Source: Arsenophonus fragariae (GTDB lineage Bacteria > Pseudomonadota > Gammaproteobacteria > Enterobacterales > Enterobacteriaceae). Taken from it: 64,000 nt of DNA. Numbering within the stretch: position 1 is the stretch's first letter; every line of letters starts with the position of its first letter. This document shows, in pieces, positions 1-7,258 of this stretch. Both the position numbers and the translations under genes were made by a program. The notes below the pieces were generated by a model that was given only the letters and a program-made list of their open reading frames with translations, was not told the origin of the DNA and did no database searches. The stretch lies in NCBI GenBank assembly GCA_047291315.1, contig JBDPYZ010000012.1:1-64000 (forward strand), in the 5' to 3' direction.

Positions 1-118
1 CTTTATCTATCTCAGTATTTAACGGGTTTTGCTCTAATTTATAGTCCAAATGGTAAGATTTAAGCCATCCGTTAGCGAGATCAGCAATATGGGGTTCGAC
101 AGATTTTAATTTAGCCAT
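1..118 (-). CDS. Partial phage protein, N-terminal 39 residues
   Basis: The reading frame opens with ATG at 118 on the minus strand and runs off the window edge. It begins MAKLKSVEPHIADLANGW. It lies directly downstream of the Q-type antiterminator, so it should belong to the Q-dependent late or accessory transcript. I do not recognise the family with certainty from 39 residues. The phage context and clean start support a real gene. Confidence 0.5.
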   Translation of the reverse strand, partial: MAKLKSVEPHIADLANGWLKSYHLDYKLEQNPLNTEIDK

Positions 119-180
119 GTTTCTTTTTCCGCATATAAATTCTAGGATATTCGGCGTACGATAGTCTATACGGCGTGTTG

Positions 181-528
181 TCAATTTGTTACTTTAAGGA
201 ACGTGTGAACAGTACCCGCTATGTAGGATTCAGCCCTACCCATGTAAGCGGTGATATAATCCGGTCTTTTCTTCCAGTTTTTAGCTATCATCCGGCATGA
301 AATATGATGCTGATAATGTAAGCAAATAATGTTATATCCATCGATGTCATATTTTTTTAATCCTGCTACCGCCTTATCAACGATTTCGCCTTCCTCATCA
401 CTTAGCCAGGGCCTGTCATCCTCGAATTTAGACGGGAAAACATGAGACATACCTTTGTACTCTGTTCCAATTCTGCTCATGCTCCAGTTTCCCCATGCTT
501 TCAGTAAATCTTTTACGTGCCTACTCAT
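181..528 (-). CDS. Phage antitermination protein Q (Phage_antitermQ family)
   Basis: This 115-residue protein matches the general layout of the short Q-type late antiterminators of lambdoid phages: an N-terminal helix (VKDLLKAWGNW), an aspartate/glutamate-rich centre (WLSDEEGEIVDKAVAGL) and a C-terminal helix-turn-helix-like segment (HISCRMIAKNWKKRPDYI). In this family Q modifies RNA polymerase at the late promoter so that late genes are read through terminators. It is the last gene of the rightward operon after NinB and the NinG-like gene, which is the expected position. The 62-base gap to the next gene should hold the late promoter and qut site, though I cannot point to them. Confidence 0.75.
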   Translation of the reverse strand: MSRHVKDLLKAWGNWSMSRIGTEYKGMSHVFPSKFEDDRPWLSDEEGEIVDKAVAGLKKYDIDGYNIICLHYQHHISCRMIAKNWKKRPDYITAYMGRAESYIAGTVHTFLKVTN

Positions 529-608
529 CTCCCCTCCGGCAAAATATGAATTGAGGCATGGTCTAGATGCCCTGCGTTGAATGTTAGTGATGGTTTAATG
601 TGTGGGCA

Positions 609-1067
609 CTATTGTTCGCCCATTCGGAACGTAATGCCGGCCTGGTACCAGTCCGGTAAGGAAAACTCAATGCGGCCTGAAAAACCTTGCAAACGCATGA
701 CTTTCATGCGTTTGAGCTCGCTTTTCATCTGACAGTAGATTTCATCTATCTCACCTGACTTGAGTTTGATAGGTGTATTGGCCAGCATGGCTATTTGGGC
801 AATTGTCATCTCACCGTAGGTTATCTCTGCATGAGCGGTAAACTCGTAAGGGTCTTCACTTAACTTACGATGACAACCTATGCAGTGGGAGAAACTATTA
901 CAGGGGTGATAACGGGTGGATTTGTGTCGTCTTGATTTGAAATGTGAGCAGTGTAGTTTAGCGCGTTCGTTCTGAAAATATCGTCCGCAATAATCGCATA
1001 TCCAGTTTGTTCTTTCGCGGACTAATTCAGAGAACACGGCATCGTATTTATCTCTTTTTAGTGCCAT
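609..1067 (-). CDS. NinG-like / HNH-type zinc recombination protein
   Basis: The 152-residue protein has a CDYCG pair near residue 24, then CSHFKSRRH and a second HCIGCHRK cluster. This metal-binding and H-x-R layout is typical of NinG/Rap and HNH-type phage recombination nucleases. In lambda, Rap acts with the Red pathway on recombination intermediates. It sits between NinB and Q, as in the lambda nin region, and its start codon abuts the NinB stop. Sequence similarity to lambda NinG itself is weak by eye, so the exact family is uncertain. The zinc-finger nuclease character is visible. Confidence 0.55.
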   Translation of the reverse strand: MALKRDKYDAVFSELVRERTNWICDYCGRYFQNERAKLHCSHFKSRRHKSTRYHPCNSFSHCIGCHRKLSEDPYEFTAHAEITYGEMTIAQIAMLANTPIKLKSGEIDEIYCQMKSELKRMKVMRLQGFSGRIEFSLPDWYQAGITFRMGEQ

Positions 1068-1514
1068 TTAATTTTCCTGCTCCTGTTTTAATTTCATATA
1101 CTCAGAACTTTCAGGTATTGTCACGAAACAACCTATCCCAATAGCCCAATACTCCATTCTTTGCATAAAAATATGCATCTCTCCTGTATCGATTTTAGAT
1201 GTCCTCCTGAGCACTCTGACACGCTCTGGCTCCTGTGTGGTCACATCAATACGCTCGACCACTTCATAGCCAAGAAATGTGTGCTTAAGCATTTCCTTCA
1301 CTTGCTCAGGTGTGAAGTGAGCGCCGTTAGCACACAAATACTTGCTTATCTCCCCTGTCCACAGGTGAAAAAGTGAGTTTTGAGAGAGTGAACGGATTTT
1401 CCTGTAAGGCTTGATGATGAGTTGATGCGGTTGTTTTGTTGCTAGAACGGCTTTGAGGGTTTGCCAGACTGATTGTTTAGTTGATTCGTGGAAGAGTAGC
1501 TTTTCTTCCATCAT
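1068..1514 (-). CDS. ninB: NinB family phage recombination mediator
   Basis: The 148-residue protein has the NinB pattern: a KPYRKIRSLSQNSLFHLW motif, followed by a region on height/age of the reading (ANGAHFTPEQVKEMLKHTFLGYE) and a C-terminal IDTGEMHIFMQRMEYWA segment. NinB (Orf of lambda) binds single-stranded DNA and SSB and replaces RecFOR functions in phage recombination. The gene overlaps its upstream neighbour by four bases, a sign of translational coupling in the rightward operon. Length is as expected for the family. Confidence 0.8.
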   Translation of the reverse strand: MMEEKLLFHESTKQSVWQTLKAVLATKQPHQLIIKPYRKIRSLSQNSLFHLWTGEISKYLCANGAHFTPEQVKEMLKHTFLGYEVVERIDVTTQEPERVRVLRRTSKIDTGEMHIFMQRMEYWAIGIGCFVTIPESSEYMKLKQEQEN

Positions 1515-2443
1515 TTAATCTCTCTCATATCCACTGCTTTAGCGGTATAACCGGTTAACTGTTTACTTGCTATCCGTTGGCGCTTTTTCGTCAAAAAGTG
1601 GATATGATCTTCATAAACATAACGGTATTCACCATCGACGAGAATATGTTTAAACGCTTTCATTGGTTGTTTTGTATACTGCACAATTCTTTTTAACCTA
1701 TTGTTTTTAATGATTTCTTTTGTGCGCAACTCCTTAATTATTCTTTCTTTACATCGGTAAATCCAAAAATCATTGAGCTTGCCGGTTATCTTTCTGGTAC
1801 GTACTTTGATATAGCCAAGTCGCTTCATCAGCTTACTAAATTCAGCATTGTTTCGGATTAAATTCCCGATATATCGTAGCGGTTCAGCTTGCCAGTCTTT
1901 AGCCTCATAGATTTTTATCAATCCGCGATGGTAATATTTATTCAAAATCGTGTATTTATCGCCTTGCTTGGGATTGCGGTATAATATCCAATTATCAACC
2001 ACTTCTTTCCGTGCTTGTTGGTCAATCAACAACGCGAAGGTAACCAAAGGTGAACCATCTTTGCGTTCAGTGAATTGTTGACTAACTTTGCAAATAATAT
2101 TCAGTGCATAACTATCAATATCTTTGGGCTGCACAAATCCATAATAATCATTACTTTTCAATCTATTAGCTGTGCGCACCTCTGAATGATAATCATAAGA
2201 TTGCTTATCCTGACCTGTCAGTCCGATATCGCTATCTGCCTCATGAACGGAAACACCAGAGTTAAGCCAAACTACCCCATTTCCATTATGCTTCAGTCCT
2301 AAATCGGTTAGTGTGCAGAGACCGTTATTAATAGCTGACCAGTTACCAGAAATAACCGCTTTTCGGAGATTAAAGACATCCAGGTCCTCACTTTGGGCAC
2401 AAAGAAGTCCCTCACGGCGATTTGCCATGTTTTGAATATGCAT
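1511..2443 (-). CDS. Unrecognised phage protein, 310 aa
   Basis: A full-length open frame lies between the DUF1187 gene and ninB and overlaps ninB by four bases, so it is almost certainly translated. The C-terminal third is rich in Lys/Arg (KERIIKELRTKEIIKNNRLKR), suggesting nucleic-acid binding. I do not recognise conserved motifs. Its position in the replication/recombination part of the early operon suggests a DNA-related role, but that is inference only. The start at 2443 has a weak ribosome site; an in-frame ATG at 2428 is an alternative. Confidence 0.6.
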   Translation of the reverse strand: MHIQNMANRREGLLCAQSEDLDVFNLRKAVISGNWSAINNGLCTLTDLGLKHNGNGVVWLNSGVSVHEADSDIGLTGQDKQSYDYHSEVRTANRLKSNDYYGFVQPKDIDSYALNIICKVSQQFTERKDGSPLVTFALLIDQQARKEVVDNWILYRNPKQGDKYTILNKYYHRGLIKIYEAKDWQAEPLRYIGNLIRNNAEFSKLMKRLGYIKVRTRKITGKLNDFWIYRCKERIIKELRTKEIIKNNRLKRIVQYTKQPMKAFKHILVDGEYRYVYEDHIHFLTKKRQRIASKQLTGYTAKAVDMREIK

Positions 2444-2451
2444 ATTTTTGC

Positions 2452-2709
2452 CTATTTAATTTGGGTGGGGTTTAGCGGATGACAGGTAAAATTTTCTATT
2501 GACACCTGGGGTAATTTGTCACGCTTTCCAACACTGACGCTGTCAACCGTCCAGTGATAATTAATCTCCCCGAATTGCATTCTGAAGATTGATGTCTCTG
2601 ATAACATTTTCAGACAATCCTGTTTTGAGAGTTTCCTGTCACTATAACGTTGCCAACACACAGGTGCGCCACCATTTTTAACAATGGTTGCTTTGATAAG
2701 GTATTTCAT
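2452..2709 (-). CDS. DUF1187 family phage protein
   Basis: The 85-residue product starts MKYLIKATIVKNGG and continues with PVCWQRYSDRKLSKQDC, which I recognise as the signature of the small DUF1187 proteins of enterobacterial prophages. No function is established. It sits between the helicase gene and the unrecognised 310-residue gene with short gaps, so it is part of the same transcript. Confidence 0.65.
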   Translation of the reverse strand: MKYLIKATIVKNGGAPVCWQRYSDRKLSKQDCLKMLSETSIFRMQFGEINYHWTVDSVSVGKRDKLPQVSIENFTCHPLNPTQIK

Positions 2710-2722
2710 TGGGGTGTCCTGA

Positions 2723-4111
2723 TTAAAACTTCTTGTCTGAATAACGCTTAGGTTCTTTTTTAGGCTGGCTTTTTGCTGCGGCTAAATGCTGGTCAACAGG
2801 GAAAACACACAGTCCTTTTTGGTCGACATAAACCGTGCCCGTTTTCCCATGCCGGTTTAACCGCAAGATTAATTCTGTCAATGTCTTATCTGCTTCCGTG
2901 TCATAAACAGATTCCCGATGAATCCCTAACCAATAATCGCAATCCTGTTCAATTTGCCCTGTATCTCGGCTGTCACTGGGCACAGGTCTTTTGTTGATGC
3001 GTTGCTCTAAACTCCGGTTTAATTGCGTTAATAACACGACGACAGTATTTAATTCTTTTGCCAAAACTTTTAGCCCTTTGGTGATATTTCCGTAGGCCAA
3101 ATCGTTTCTGTCAGCTTTCTCAGTCTGCATAAGAGTTAAATAATCAACGCCAATAAACCCAATATCCCCTATTTTACGTTTTATTTTTCGGCATTCTGAC
3201 TGTATGTGGTGCAAGCTCATGGCAGGCGTATCATCAATCCAGATATTAGGACATTGCTTGAGTCTGCCAATCGCATTACACAGCTCATCCCATTCGTGCT
3301 CTTCGAGTTTCTCATAAAACCGATTAGAGTTGAGATTGGATTGTTGGCTTAACGTTCGCTCCGCTAACTGGCTATCCGTCATTTCCATACTAAATAACAA
3401 CACCGCTTTTTCTTGATTGGAGACGTTCTTAGCCATTTCAGTCAACATGGTGGTTTTCCCCATCTTGGGGCGAGCACCAATCACAAATAGCGAACCATTG
3501 ACGATTTGCTTAGGCTTCAGTAAGTCGTCAAAGTCCCTAAATCCTGTTTTGAGTCCGCAGTTCTTCTCAGGATTGTCCTGACGGTCACAAATGTCTGTAA
3601 ACACATCATCCAGTACATCATCAATCCTGCGGAGTCCTGTCTTATAACCGACTCTACTGAATTTTACCGCATCATCGACCAGGCGTTTCGCCATATCGAT
3701 TTTATCAGTAAACCCTAGCGCATTAGGCTGAATAAACAGTTTTTGAATCTCAATGGCTTTTTCCACCGTATAGCGACCTGCAGCACACTCTTTGATACTT
3801 TTTGCATAACTGATTATGTTTGCCGCACTGGGTATATTTTTTGCTATCTCAGCAAGATAAGCAAAGCCGCCAGCCTTTTGAGCCATTCCATTTTTAGATA
3901 ATGCTTCATCCACCGTGATAATATCGATAGCCTGAAGTTTCCGGCTCATGGCGCGTATTTCTGCATAAATCAATCTGTGGTGAGCGGCGTAAAAGTCTTC
4001 TGGGCTTAGTAGTGAAAACACCCTCAAGGCATTATCGCTCATCGGGTCTATCAGCAAACCACCGATAACACTTTGCTCAGCAGGGAGGTTATTAGGTACC
4101 TGGTTTATCAT
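2723..4111 (-). CDS. Phage replicative DNA helicase, DnaB family
   Basis: This 462-residue protein is a complete DnaB-type hexameric helicase. It has an N-terminal primase-interaction domain (PNNLPAEQSVIGGLLIDP), a RecA-like core with Walker A GARPKMGKTTM and Walker B-like IGFIGVDYLTLMQ, a QLNRSLEQR motif (H3-type), and the late SDSRDTGQIEQD motif. It unwinds the phage origin after loading by the initiator. It follows the O-like initiator gene with a four-base overlap, the P22-type arrangement (O plus its own helicase) rather than the lambda O/P helicase-loader arrangement. Confidence 0.93.
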   Translation of the reverse strand: MINQVPNNLPAEQSVIGGLLIDPMSDNALRVFSLLSPEDFYAAHHRLIYAEIRAMSRKLQAIDIITVDEALSKNGMAQKAGGFAYLAEIAKNIPSAANIISYAKSIKECAAGRYTVEKAIEIQKLFIQPNALGFTDKIDMAKRLVDDAVKFSRVGYKTGLRRIDDVLDDVFTDICDRQDNPEKNCGLKTGFRDFDDLLKPKQIVNGSLFVIGARPKMGKTTMLTEMAKNVSNQEKAVLLFSMEMTDSQLAERTLSQQSNLNSNRFYEKLEEHEWDELCNAIGRLKQCPNIWIDDTPAMSLHHIQSECRKIKRKIGDIGFIGVDYLTLMQTEKADRNDLAYGNITKGLKVLAKELNTVVVLLTQLNRSLEQRINKRPVPSDSRDTGQIEQDCDYWLGIHRESVYDTEADKTLTELILRLNRHGKTGTVYVDQKGLCVFPVDQHLAAAKSQPKKEPKRYSDKKF

Positions 4112-4911
4112 AACGCACCCTCCCTTGTTTTTGTTACCGTGTCGGGTCTTAGCAGATAATCAAGACTTGCTCGCCAACCTCGGTCATTTTCACCGAAGTA
4201 CCACGGATTAGCGGTTTCAACAAATACTTCAAAATAATTTTTGGCTGCATCAACCGAGGGATTTTTGAGTTCTTTCCAGAATTTACCAATAGCCCGTTTA
4301 CGTTTGTCATTCAGTGATTCAGCATTGGGTAACTTGTTACCTACCGTCTCGTTGTAAACCTGTAGAATTTCTTGATAAGGGATTTTGGTTTTTCGATTAT
4401 TAGAAATTAATTTCTCATCATTCCCCTCATGAGGGGTTAGGGGAGTATTTTCTTTTTTCTTTAAAAGATTTCTTTTGTGTGTCTTCAATCTAGAGACATC
4501 ATCTGTCTCCAACTTAGAGACATTTTTTGTCTTCAAATTAGAGACACTGTCTCTAGATTGATTAATCCAATCTGAAACCGTCTTATTTACGCCTATTTTA
4601 TTACCCTCAAAAATTAAATAACGCATTGTAATCAATTCATTTTTTGCTTTATTCACATTCTGTCTTGATAAGCAAGTGACTTCTGCAATTTGCGAATCAG
4701 AAATACGATCAACCTTTTTGCCAAAACCGTATGTTTTTCTGACAATTGCCAACATAACTTTTAGTTGTCTGGCTGTAAGATCTGAACTGGCCAAAGACTC
4801 CAGTAACTCATTAGCTATTCTGGTATACCCATTTTCAATCTCAGCCACGGCATTCTCCCTGACTTCATTTTTAACTCTGTAATCATCAAGACTGGTGACT
4901 ATTGCAGCCAT
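4108..4911 (-). CDS. Phage replication initiator, lambda O-like N-terminal domain
   Basis: The 267-residue product begins MAAIVTSLDDYRVKN and contains the winged-helix Phage_rep_O domain in its first 120 residues (GYTRIANELLESL, LTARQLKVMLAIVRKTYGF, SDSQIAEVTCLSRQNVNKAK). Such proteins bind origin iterons and recruit the helicase. I chose the ATG at 4911 because it has a strong site (AAGGAGATAAAA) and matches family N-termini. A longer frame reaching 5160 would run through another gene and a terminator. Origin iterons are not obvious; the mid-gene direct repeats around 4490-4560 (GTCTC / GAGAC runs) are candidates, as lambda ori lies inside O. Confidence 0.88.
   Translation of the reverse strand: MAAIVTSLDDYRVKNEVRENAVAEIENGYTRIANELLESLASSDLTARQLKVMLAIVRKTYGFGKKVDRISDSQIAEVTCLSRQNVNKAKNELITMRYLIFEGNKIGVNKTVSDWINQSRDSVSNLKTKNVSKLETDDVSRLKTHKRNLLKKKENTPLTPHEGNDEKLISNNRKTKIPYQEILQVYNETVGNKLPNAESLNDKRKRAIGKFWKELKNPSVDAAKNYFEVFVETANPWYFGENDRGWRASLDYLLRPDTVTKTREGAL
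4480..4565. repeat. Candidate origin iterons inside the O-like gene
   Basis: Four near-repeats of the type TCTTCAAtcTAGAGACA / TCTCCAAcTTAGAGACA / TCTTCAAaTTAGAGACA follow one another here at about 27-base spacing, and the protein shows the corresponding SNLKTKNVSKLETDDVSRLKTH repeat. Lambdoid origins are arrays of short repeats within the O gene, so this is a good candidate for the phage replication origin. The assignment is by position and repeat structure only. Confidence 0.55.
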
Positions 4912-5059
4912 TTTTATCTCCTTGTAACTTCCTGAACTCTGATATAAATCGACGGGCGAAATCTTTACTCTTCGATGCAGCAACCAGTAACCCCTCTGGG
5001 CTATCTGGATATAATTTTTCTTCACCGTTTTTATTGATAAATCGGCGCTTTTTTGGCAT
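4886..5059 (-). CDS. Small basic phage protein, 57 aa, overlapping the initiator start
   Basis: A short frame starts at 5059 after a good GAGGT site and encodes MPKKRRFINKNGEEKLYP followed by a helical, Lys/Arg-rich tail ending at 4886. It overlaps the first 26 bases of the O-like gene in another frame, so the two may be translationally coupled. Its start region, ribosome site and placement between the cII terminator and O suggest it is real. I do not recognise the family. Confidence 0.55.
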   Translation of the reverse strand: MPKKRRFINKNGEEKLYPDSPEGLLVAASKSKDFARRFISEFRKLQGDKNGCNSHQS

Positions 5060-5083
5060 AATGACCTCGATGAAATTGAAAGT

Positions 5084-5110
5084 AAAAAAGGGAAATTTGC
5101 AGTTTCCCTT
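5084..5110 (-). terminator. Rho-independent terminator downstream of cII
   Basis: On the minus strand an AAGGGAAA arm and a TTTCCCTT arm flank a seven-base loop and are followed by a T-run. It lies between cII and the replication genes, so passage would depend on the N/nut antitermination system, comparable to the rightward terminators of lambda. Confidence 0.65.
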
Positions 5111-5135
5111 CTCATTAAACTTCCTGAAATCTTAA

Positions 5136-5507
5136 TCAAATACAACATTCGACATGACATTCTAAAGCTTCATCGTTTTTTAACCTTGAAGCTTCTTTTT
5201 TTGGCAATCTAAGATGCTCTAGCATGTCAATCAGTTTGCGTATTTCTTCACCTGAGATATTTGTAATAACAACTTCCTGTGTCGATGAATCAGGCACATT
5301 CACCACATGCCTTGGCAAGCCGTATTCTGAAACAACCTGACAGGCTAATTTAAATATTCTGGTTTTATCCCGACTCGCTGTTGATGGGTGAATCCCTAGT
5401 GATTTGGCAAACCCGTTATTACCGCCTTCCGAAGCCATCTTCTGGTAGAAGTAAGATTCTAAATGCTCAGGTTTGCAGGTGATTTTGATAGTATTTGAAT
5501 ATTCCAT
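5136..5507 (-). CDS. cII: CII-family transcriptional activator
   Basis: The 123-residue protein carries a helix-turn-helix (GGNNGFAKSLGIHPSTASRDKTRIFKLA) in the style of the lambda CII family, which activates the establishment promoter of the repressor and the int promoter during the choice of lysogeny. The ATG at 5507 has a good AAGGAG site. It is the first gene after nutR in the rightward operon of the first immunity module. The C-terminus is longer than lambda CII (97 residues). Confidence 0.75.
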   Translation of the reverse strand: MEYSNTIKITCKPEHLESYFYQKMASEGGNNGFAKSLGIHPSTASRDKTRIFKLACQVVSEYGLPRHVVNVPDSSTQEVVITNISGEEIRKLIDMLEHLRLPKKEASRLKNDEALECHVECCI

Positions 5508-5565
5508 CTTTATACTCCTTAAGTAATAAAATTCCCTACCTCGATATTTCTATGAGGTTGTGGTG

Positions 5566-5607
5566 GCTCTAACGCTTATTCAGAGCGAGTCAAAATGTTA
5601 AAGAACG
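5566..5607 (-). promoter_or_regulatory. nutR-like site of immunity module 1
   Basis: On the minus strand just after cro a boxA (CGTTCTTTAACA) is followed 9 bases later by an inverted repeat GCTCT-GAATAAGCGTT-AGAGC. The same boxB with one loop change occurs in the leader of the first N-like gene (6655-6675), so the pair behaves as nutR and nutL. The loop is longer than the classical GNRA-like pentaloop of lambda. Confidence 0.7.
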
Positions 5608-5614
5608 GTGTTAC

Positions 5615-5851
5615 TTAGATGGCATTTTGCTTATCAGCAGGGATGCCATCTGTTGGGTTTGGGTAAATGTCAGGGCGTAACTCGTGGGGAGTGATCTGCC
5701 ACTCTAAAACTTTAGCCATTGAAAAAACGCATTCAGCAGGAACACGATTTTTAAACCAAATACTAATTGTCTGAGGACGTTTACCCAATTTACGACCTAA
5801 CTCAGACTGAGTCGTGATAGCAAATATTTTATTTTGTAGATCTATATCCAT
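5615..5851 (-). CDS. Cro-like repressor of module 1
   Basis: A 78-residue single-domain helix-turn-helix protein (TTQSELGRKLGKRPQTISIWF) of the Cro/YdaS type. It is divergent from the repressor at 5960 with operator-like palindromes in between, which is the standard lambdoid switch. It should repress the lysogenic promoter and favour early lytic transcription. A good site (GGAGGAG) precedes the ATG at 5851. Confidence 0.75.
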   Translation of the reverse strand: MDIDLQNKIFAITTQSELGRKLGKRPQTISIWFKNRVPAECVFSMAKVLEWQITPHELRPDIYPNPTDGIPADKQNAI

Positions 5852-5883
5852 ACGAACTCCTCCAATTAGCTTTTATGATATTA

Positions 5884-5933
5884 CAGATTTAATTTCAAAT
5901 TATATTTGCAATGTTAATAACAAAAAAATTTTG
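5884..5933. promoter_or_regulatory. Operator region OR of module 1
   Basis: Between cro and cI two perfect 13-base palindromes, CAAAT-TAT-ATTTG (5896-5908) and CAAAA-AAA-TTTTG (5921-5933), lie 25 bases apart, with a weaker third copy CAGAT-TTA-ATTTC overlapping at 5884-5896. Related half-sites recur downstream of the repressor (6440-6483). These are the likely Cro/CI operators covering the divergent pR and pRM promoters. Confidence 0.6.
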
Positions 5934-5959
5934 TATGCTTTAATAGTAATAATTATTTA

Positions 5960-6361
5960 ATGGATAAAAGTATGAGTTTTCCTAAAAGACTTCAGCAAGT
6001 GTTAGATGAGCTAGGCTGGAATCAATCAGAACTGGCCCGTAGAATGGGAGTTAAGCCCCAATCTGTTCAAGGTTGGTTAAAAAATGTAATACCCAGAATG
6101 GATAAGCTTAAGAAATTATCTGAAGTAACAAGAAGACCTGTAGATTGGTTTTTCTCCGATAAATTAACAAATCAAGAAAATAAAAGTCATGAAACTTTTT
6201 CTATGAAAAAAAACGCACTTACGGAAAAGCAAAAGATGATATTACAATTATTTGAATCCCTTCCTGAAAGTGATGTTGATTTGATTCTAAAAGAACTAGA
6301 AATGAAAAAAAGTTTTTATGAAAAGAAAATAGCAGAACTTTTAAAACAAAAAAGAATATAG
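5960..6361 (+). CDS. CI-like repressor lacking the S24 protease domain (module 1)
   Basis: The 133-residue protein has an N-terminal XRE/Cro-CI helix-turn-helix (LGWNQSELARRMGVKPQSVQGWLK) but its second half is a Lys/Glu-rich helical region rather than a LexA/CI-type S24 autoprotease domain. Repressors of this short class are not cleaved after DNA damage and must be inactivated another way, for example by antirepressors, several of which are encoded downstream. It is divergent from cro and followed by the pL-type leader. An in-frame ATG at 5972 is an alternative start. Confidence 0.75.
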   Translation: MDKSMSFPKRLQQVLDELGWNQSELARRMGVKPQSVQGWLKNVIPRMDKLKKLSEVTRRPVDWFFSDKLTNQENKSHETFSMKKNALTEKQKMILQLFESLPESDVDLILKELEMKKSFYEKKIAELLKQKRI

Positions 6362-6439
6362 TCTAAACTCTTTCATCCCCTCTTTTTTAAATTTTTAAAT
6401 TTTATTTATAAACAAATCAAATTCACACGCCCATAATTA

Positions 6440-6483
6440 CAAATTAAATTATAAAATTTATTAACAATTTAAATTTTAATTTG
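6440..6483. promoter_or_regulatory. Candidate operator/promoter region OL of module 1
   Basis: A very AT-rich stretch carries imperfect relatives of the OR palindromes (CAAATTAAATTAT at 6440-6452 and AAATTTTAATTTG at 6471-6483). It lies just upstream of the leader of the N-like gene, where pL and its operators are expected. Support is by position and half-site similarity only. Confidence 0.4.
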
Positions 6484-6494
6484 TAGATTATATT

Positions 6495-6607
6495 CCATCA
6501 ACTCACTGTAACAGGCAAACGCCAAGACAATACCACGAGTTATCTGAAACTTTGCCAGACGTTGCTAAGTAACCAGCCTGAGGCATATGAACATGAAGGC
6601 AAGTGCA
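6495..6607 (+). repeat. Leader repeat copy A (upstream of first N-like gene)
   Basis: About 113 bases starting CCATCAACTCACTGTAACAG are repeated at 8421-8531 upstream of the second N-like gene. The first 51 bases are identical and the rest is about 85-90 percent identical by eye. It lies between the operator region and boxA, so it is the transcribed start of the pL leader. No frame is conserved, which points to a function as RNA or DNA. Confidence 0.85.
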
Positions 6608-6629
6608 GTCAGCAGTAACTAAGTCATTT

Positions 6630-6675
6630 CGCTCTTTAACATATTGGAATCACCGCTCTGAATAAGCTTTAGAGC
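6630..6675 (+). promoter_or_regulatory. nutL-like site of module 1 (boxA and boxB)
   Basis: A consensus boxA (CGCTCTTTAACA, 6630-6641) is followed by an inverted repeat GCTCT-GAATAAGCTTT-AGAGC (6655-6675). Both elements match the minus-strand site at 5566-5607. The order boxA, boxB, boxC upstream of a small basic protein is the classical lambdoid N utilisation arrangement. Confidence 0.75.
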
Positions 6676-6690
6676 AACACCACCAAGTTA

Positions 6691-6797
6691 GTTTTGGGGT
6701 GTGTGAATATAACAAAACAGTTAAATATCGTTTCTACACCAGGGAATAAATAGACTGTGAACATTAACCGTAAGTATTCGGCACACACCACTAAAAC
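6691..6797 (+). ncRNA. Leader stem A joining boxC to the RBS region
   Basis: The boxC-like arm GTTTTGGGGTGTGTG (6691-6705) is complementary, with one bulge, to CACACACCACTAAAAC (6782-6797), which ends 7 bases before the AGGAGG of the N-like gene. A matching stem occurs in two more leaders (8598-8710 and 9933-10090). In lambda a similar RNase III-sensitive stem brings the nut site near the N ribosome site and allows N to repress its own translation; I infer the same here. Confidence 0.65.
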
Positions 6798-6815
6798 TTA
6801 TTTAGGAGGAACAAA

Positions 6816-7127
6816 ATGGCAACCATTATCTTTAAACCTAAAAAAGACAATGCTAAATCTCGTCGCCTGGCAAAACAAATGGCATTCTGGGATAAAAAAC
6901 GCGCTGAATACGAAGCAAAACCTAAGCCCCGTTCTACAGAACAAATACTTGATTCCATATTTAACAAGCAAGATGAGACCGTTAATACTATTGCATCACT
7001 CACTCTCAATCTAAAAGACAAAAAGCCTCAGCCTTCATTTGATAACTGTTGCTTACCTAATACTTATCTCTATTCTGTAAGAAAATACTCAAACACAAGC
7101 AAATCAAATATCATACATACGAAATAA
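6816..7127 (+). CDS. N-like antitermination protein of module 1
   Basis: The 103-residue protein has an arginine/lysine-rich N-terminal segment (NAKSRRLAKQMAFWDKKR, residues 12-29) resembling the RNA-binding motif of lambda N, including an aromatic residue after it. Its C-terminus carries SFDNCCLP (residues 74-81) followed by LYSVRK, shared with the second N-like protein. It follows a full boxA-boxB-boxC leader and an excellent AGGAGG site. N binds boxB RNA and, with NusA/B/E/G, makes RNA polymerase ignore early terminators. Identity rests on the context and the motif. Confidence 0.7.
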   Translation: MATIIFKPKKDNAKSRRLAKQMAFWDKKRAEYEAKPKPRSTEQILDSIFNKQDETVNTIASLTLNLKDKKPQPSFDNCCLPNTYLYSVRKYSNTSKSNIIHTK

Positions 7128-7154
7128 TTTGATAGTCTTTGCAGCAATACTATC

Positions 7155-7177
7155 CTAAACTTAATCCTAAGTTTTAG
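7155..7177. terminator. Hairpin between convergent N-like gene and second cro
   Basis: CTAAACTTA (7155-7163) pairs with TAAGTTTTAG (7168-7177) around an ATCC loop, with one bulge. It lies where the plus-strand N transcript and the minus-strand cro2 transcript converge. There is no clear T-run, so terminator activity is only likely. Confidence 0.35.
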
Positions 7178-7217
7178 ATAATAGTTATCCCTCCCGATGG
7201 GCTGGGTATTTAAAAAT

Positions 7218-7253
7218 CTCCCAATTTCAGGGAGGCCAGGTTGTTAAAGAGCG
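7218..7253 (-). promoter_or_regulatory. nutR-like site of module 2
   Basis: On the minus strand, 5 bases after the cro2 stop, there is a consensus boxA (CGCTCTTTAACA, 7253-7242) followed by the hairpin CTCCC-TGAAATT-GGGAG (7234-7218). The loop contains the GAAA-type core of classical boxB. It lies exactly where lambda has nutR, downstream of cro, although no rightward early operon remains behind it. Confidence 0.65.
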
Positions 7254-7258
7254 GTTTT

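Noticed and set aside
4912..5160. Long N-terminal extension of the O-like initiator (to 5160)
   Set aside because: It would pass through a terminator and another small gene in a different frame and has no homologous sequence; the ATG at 4911 has the strong ribosome site.
6757..7014. Frame MNINRKYSAHTTKTYLGG overlapping the first N-like gene
   Set aside because: It covers the leader stem and ribosome site of the N-like gene in another frame; the start reads GTG AAC in the leader and the frame is not matched in copies B and C.
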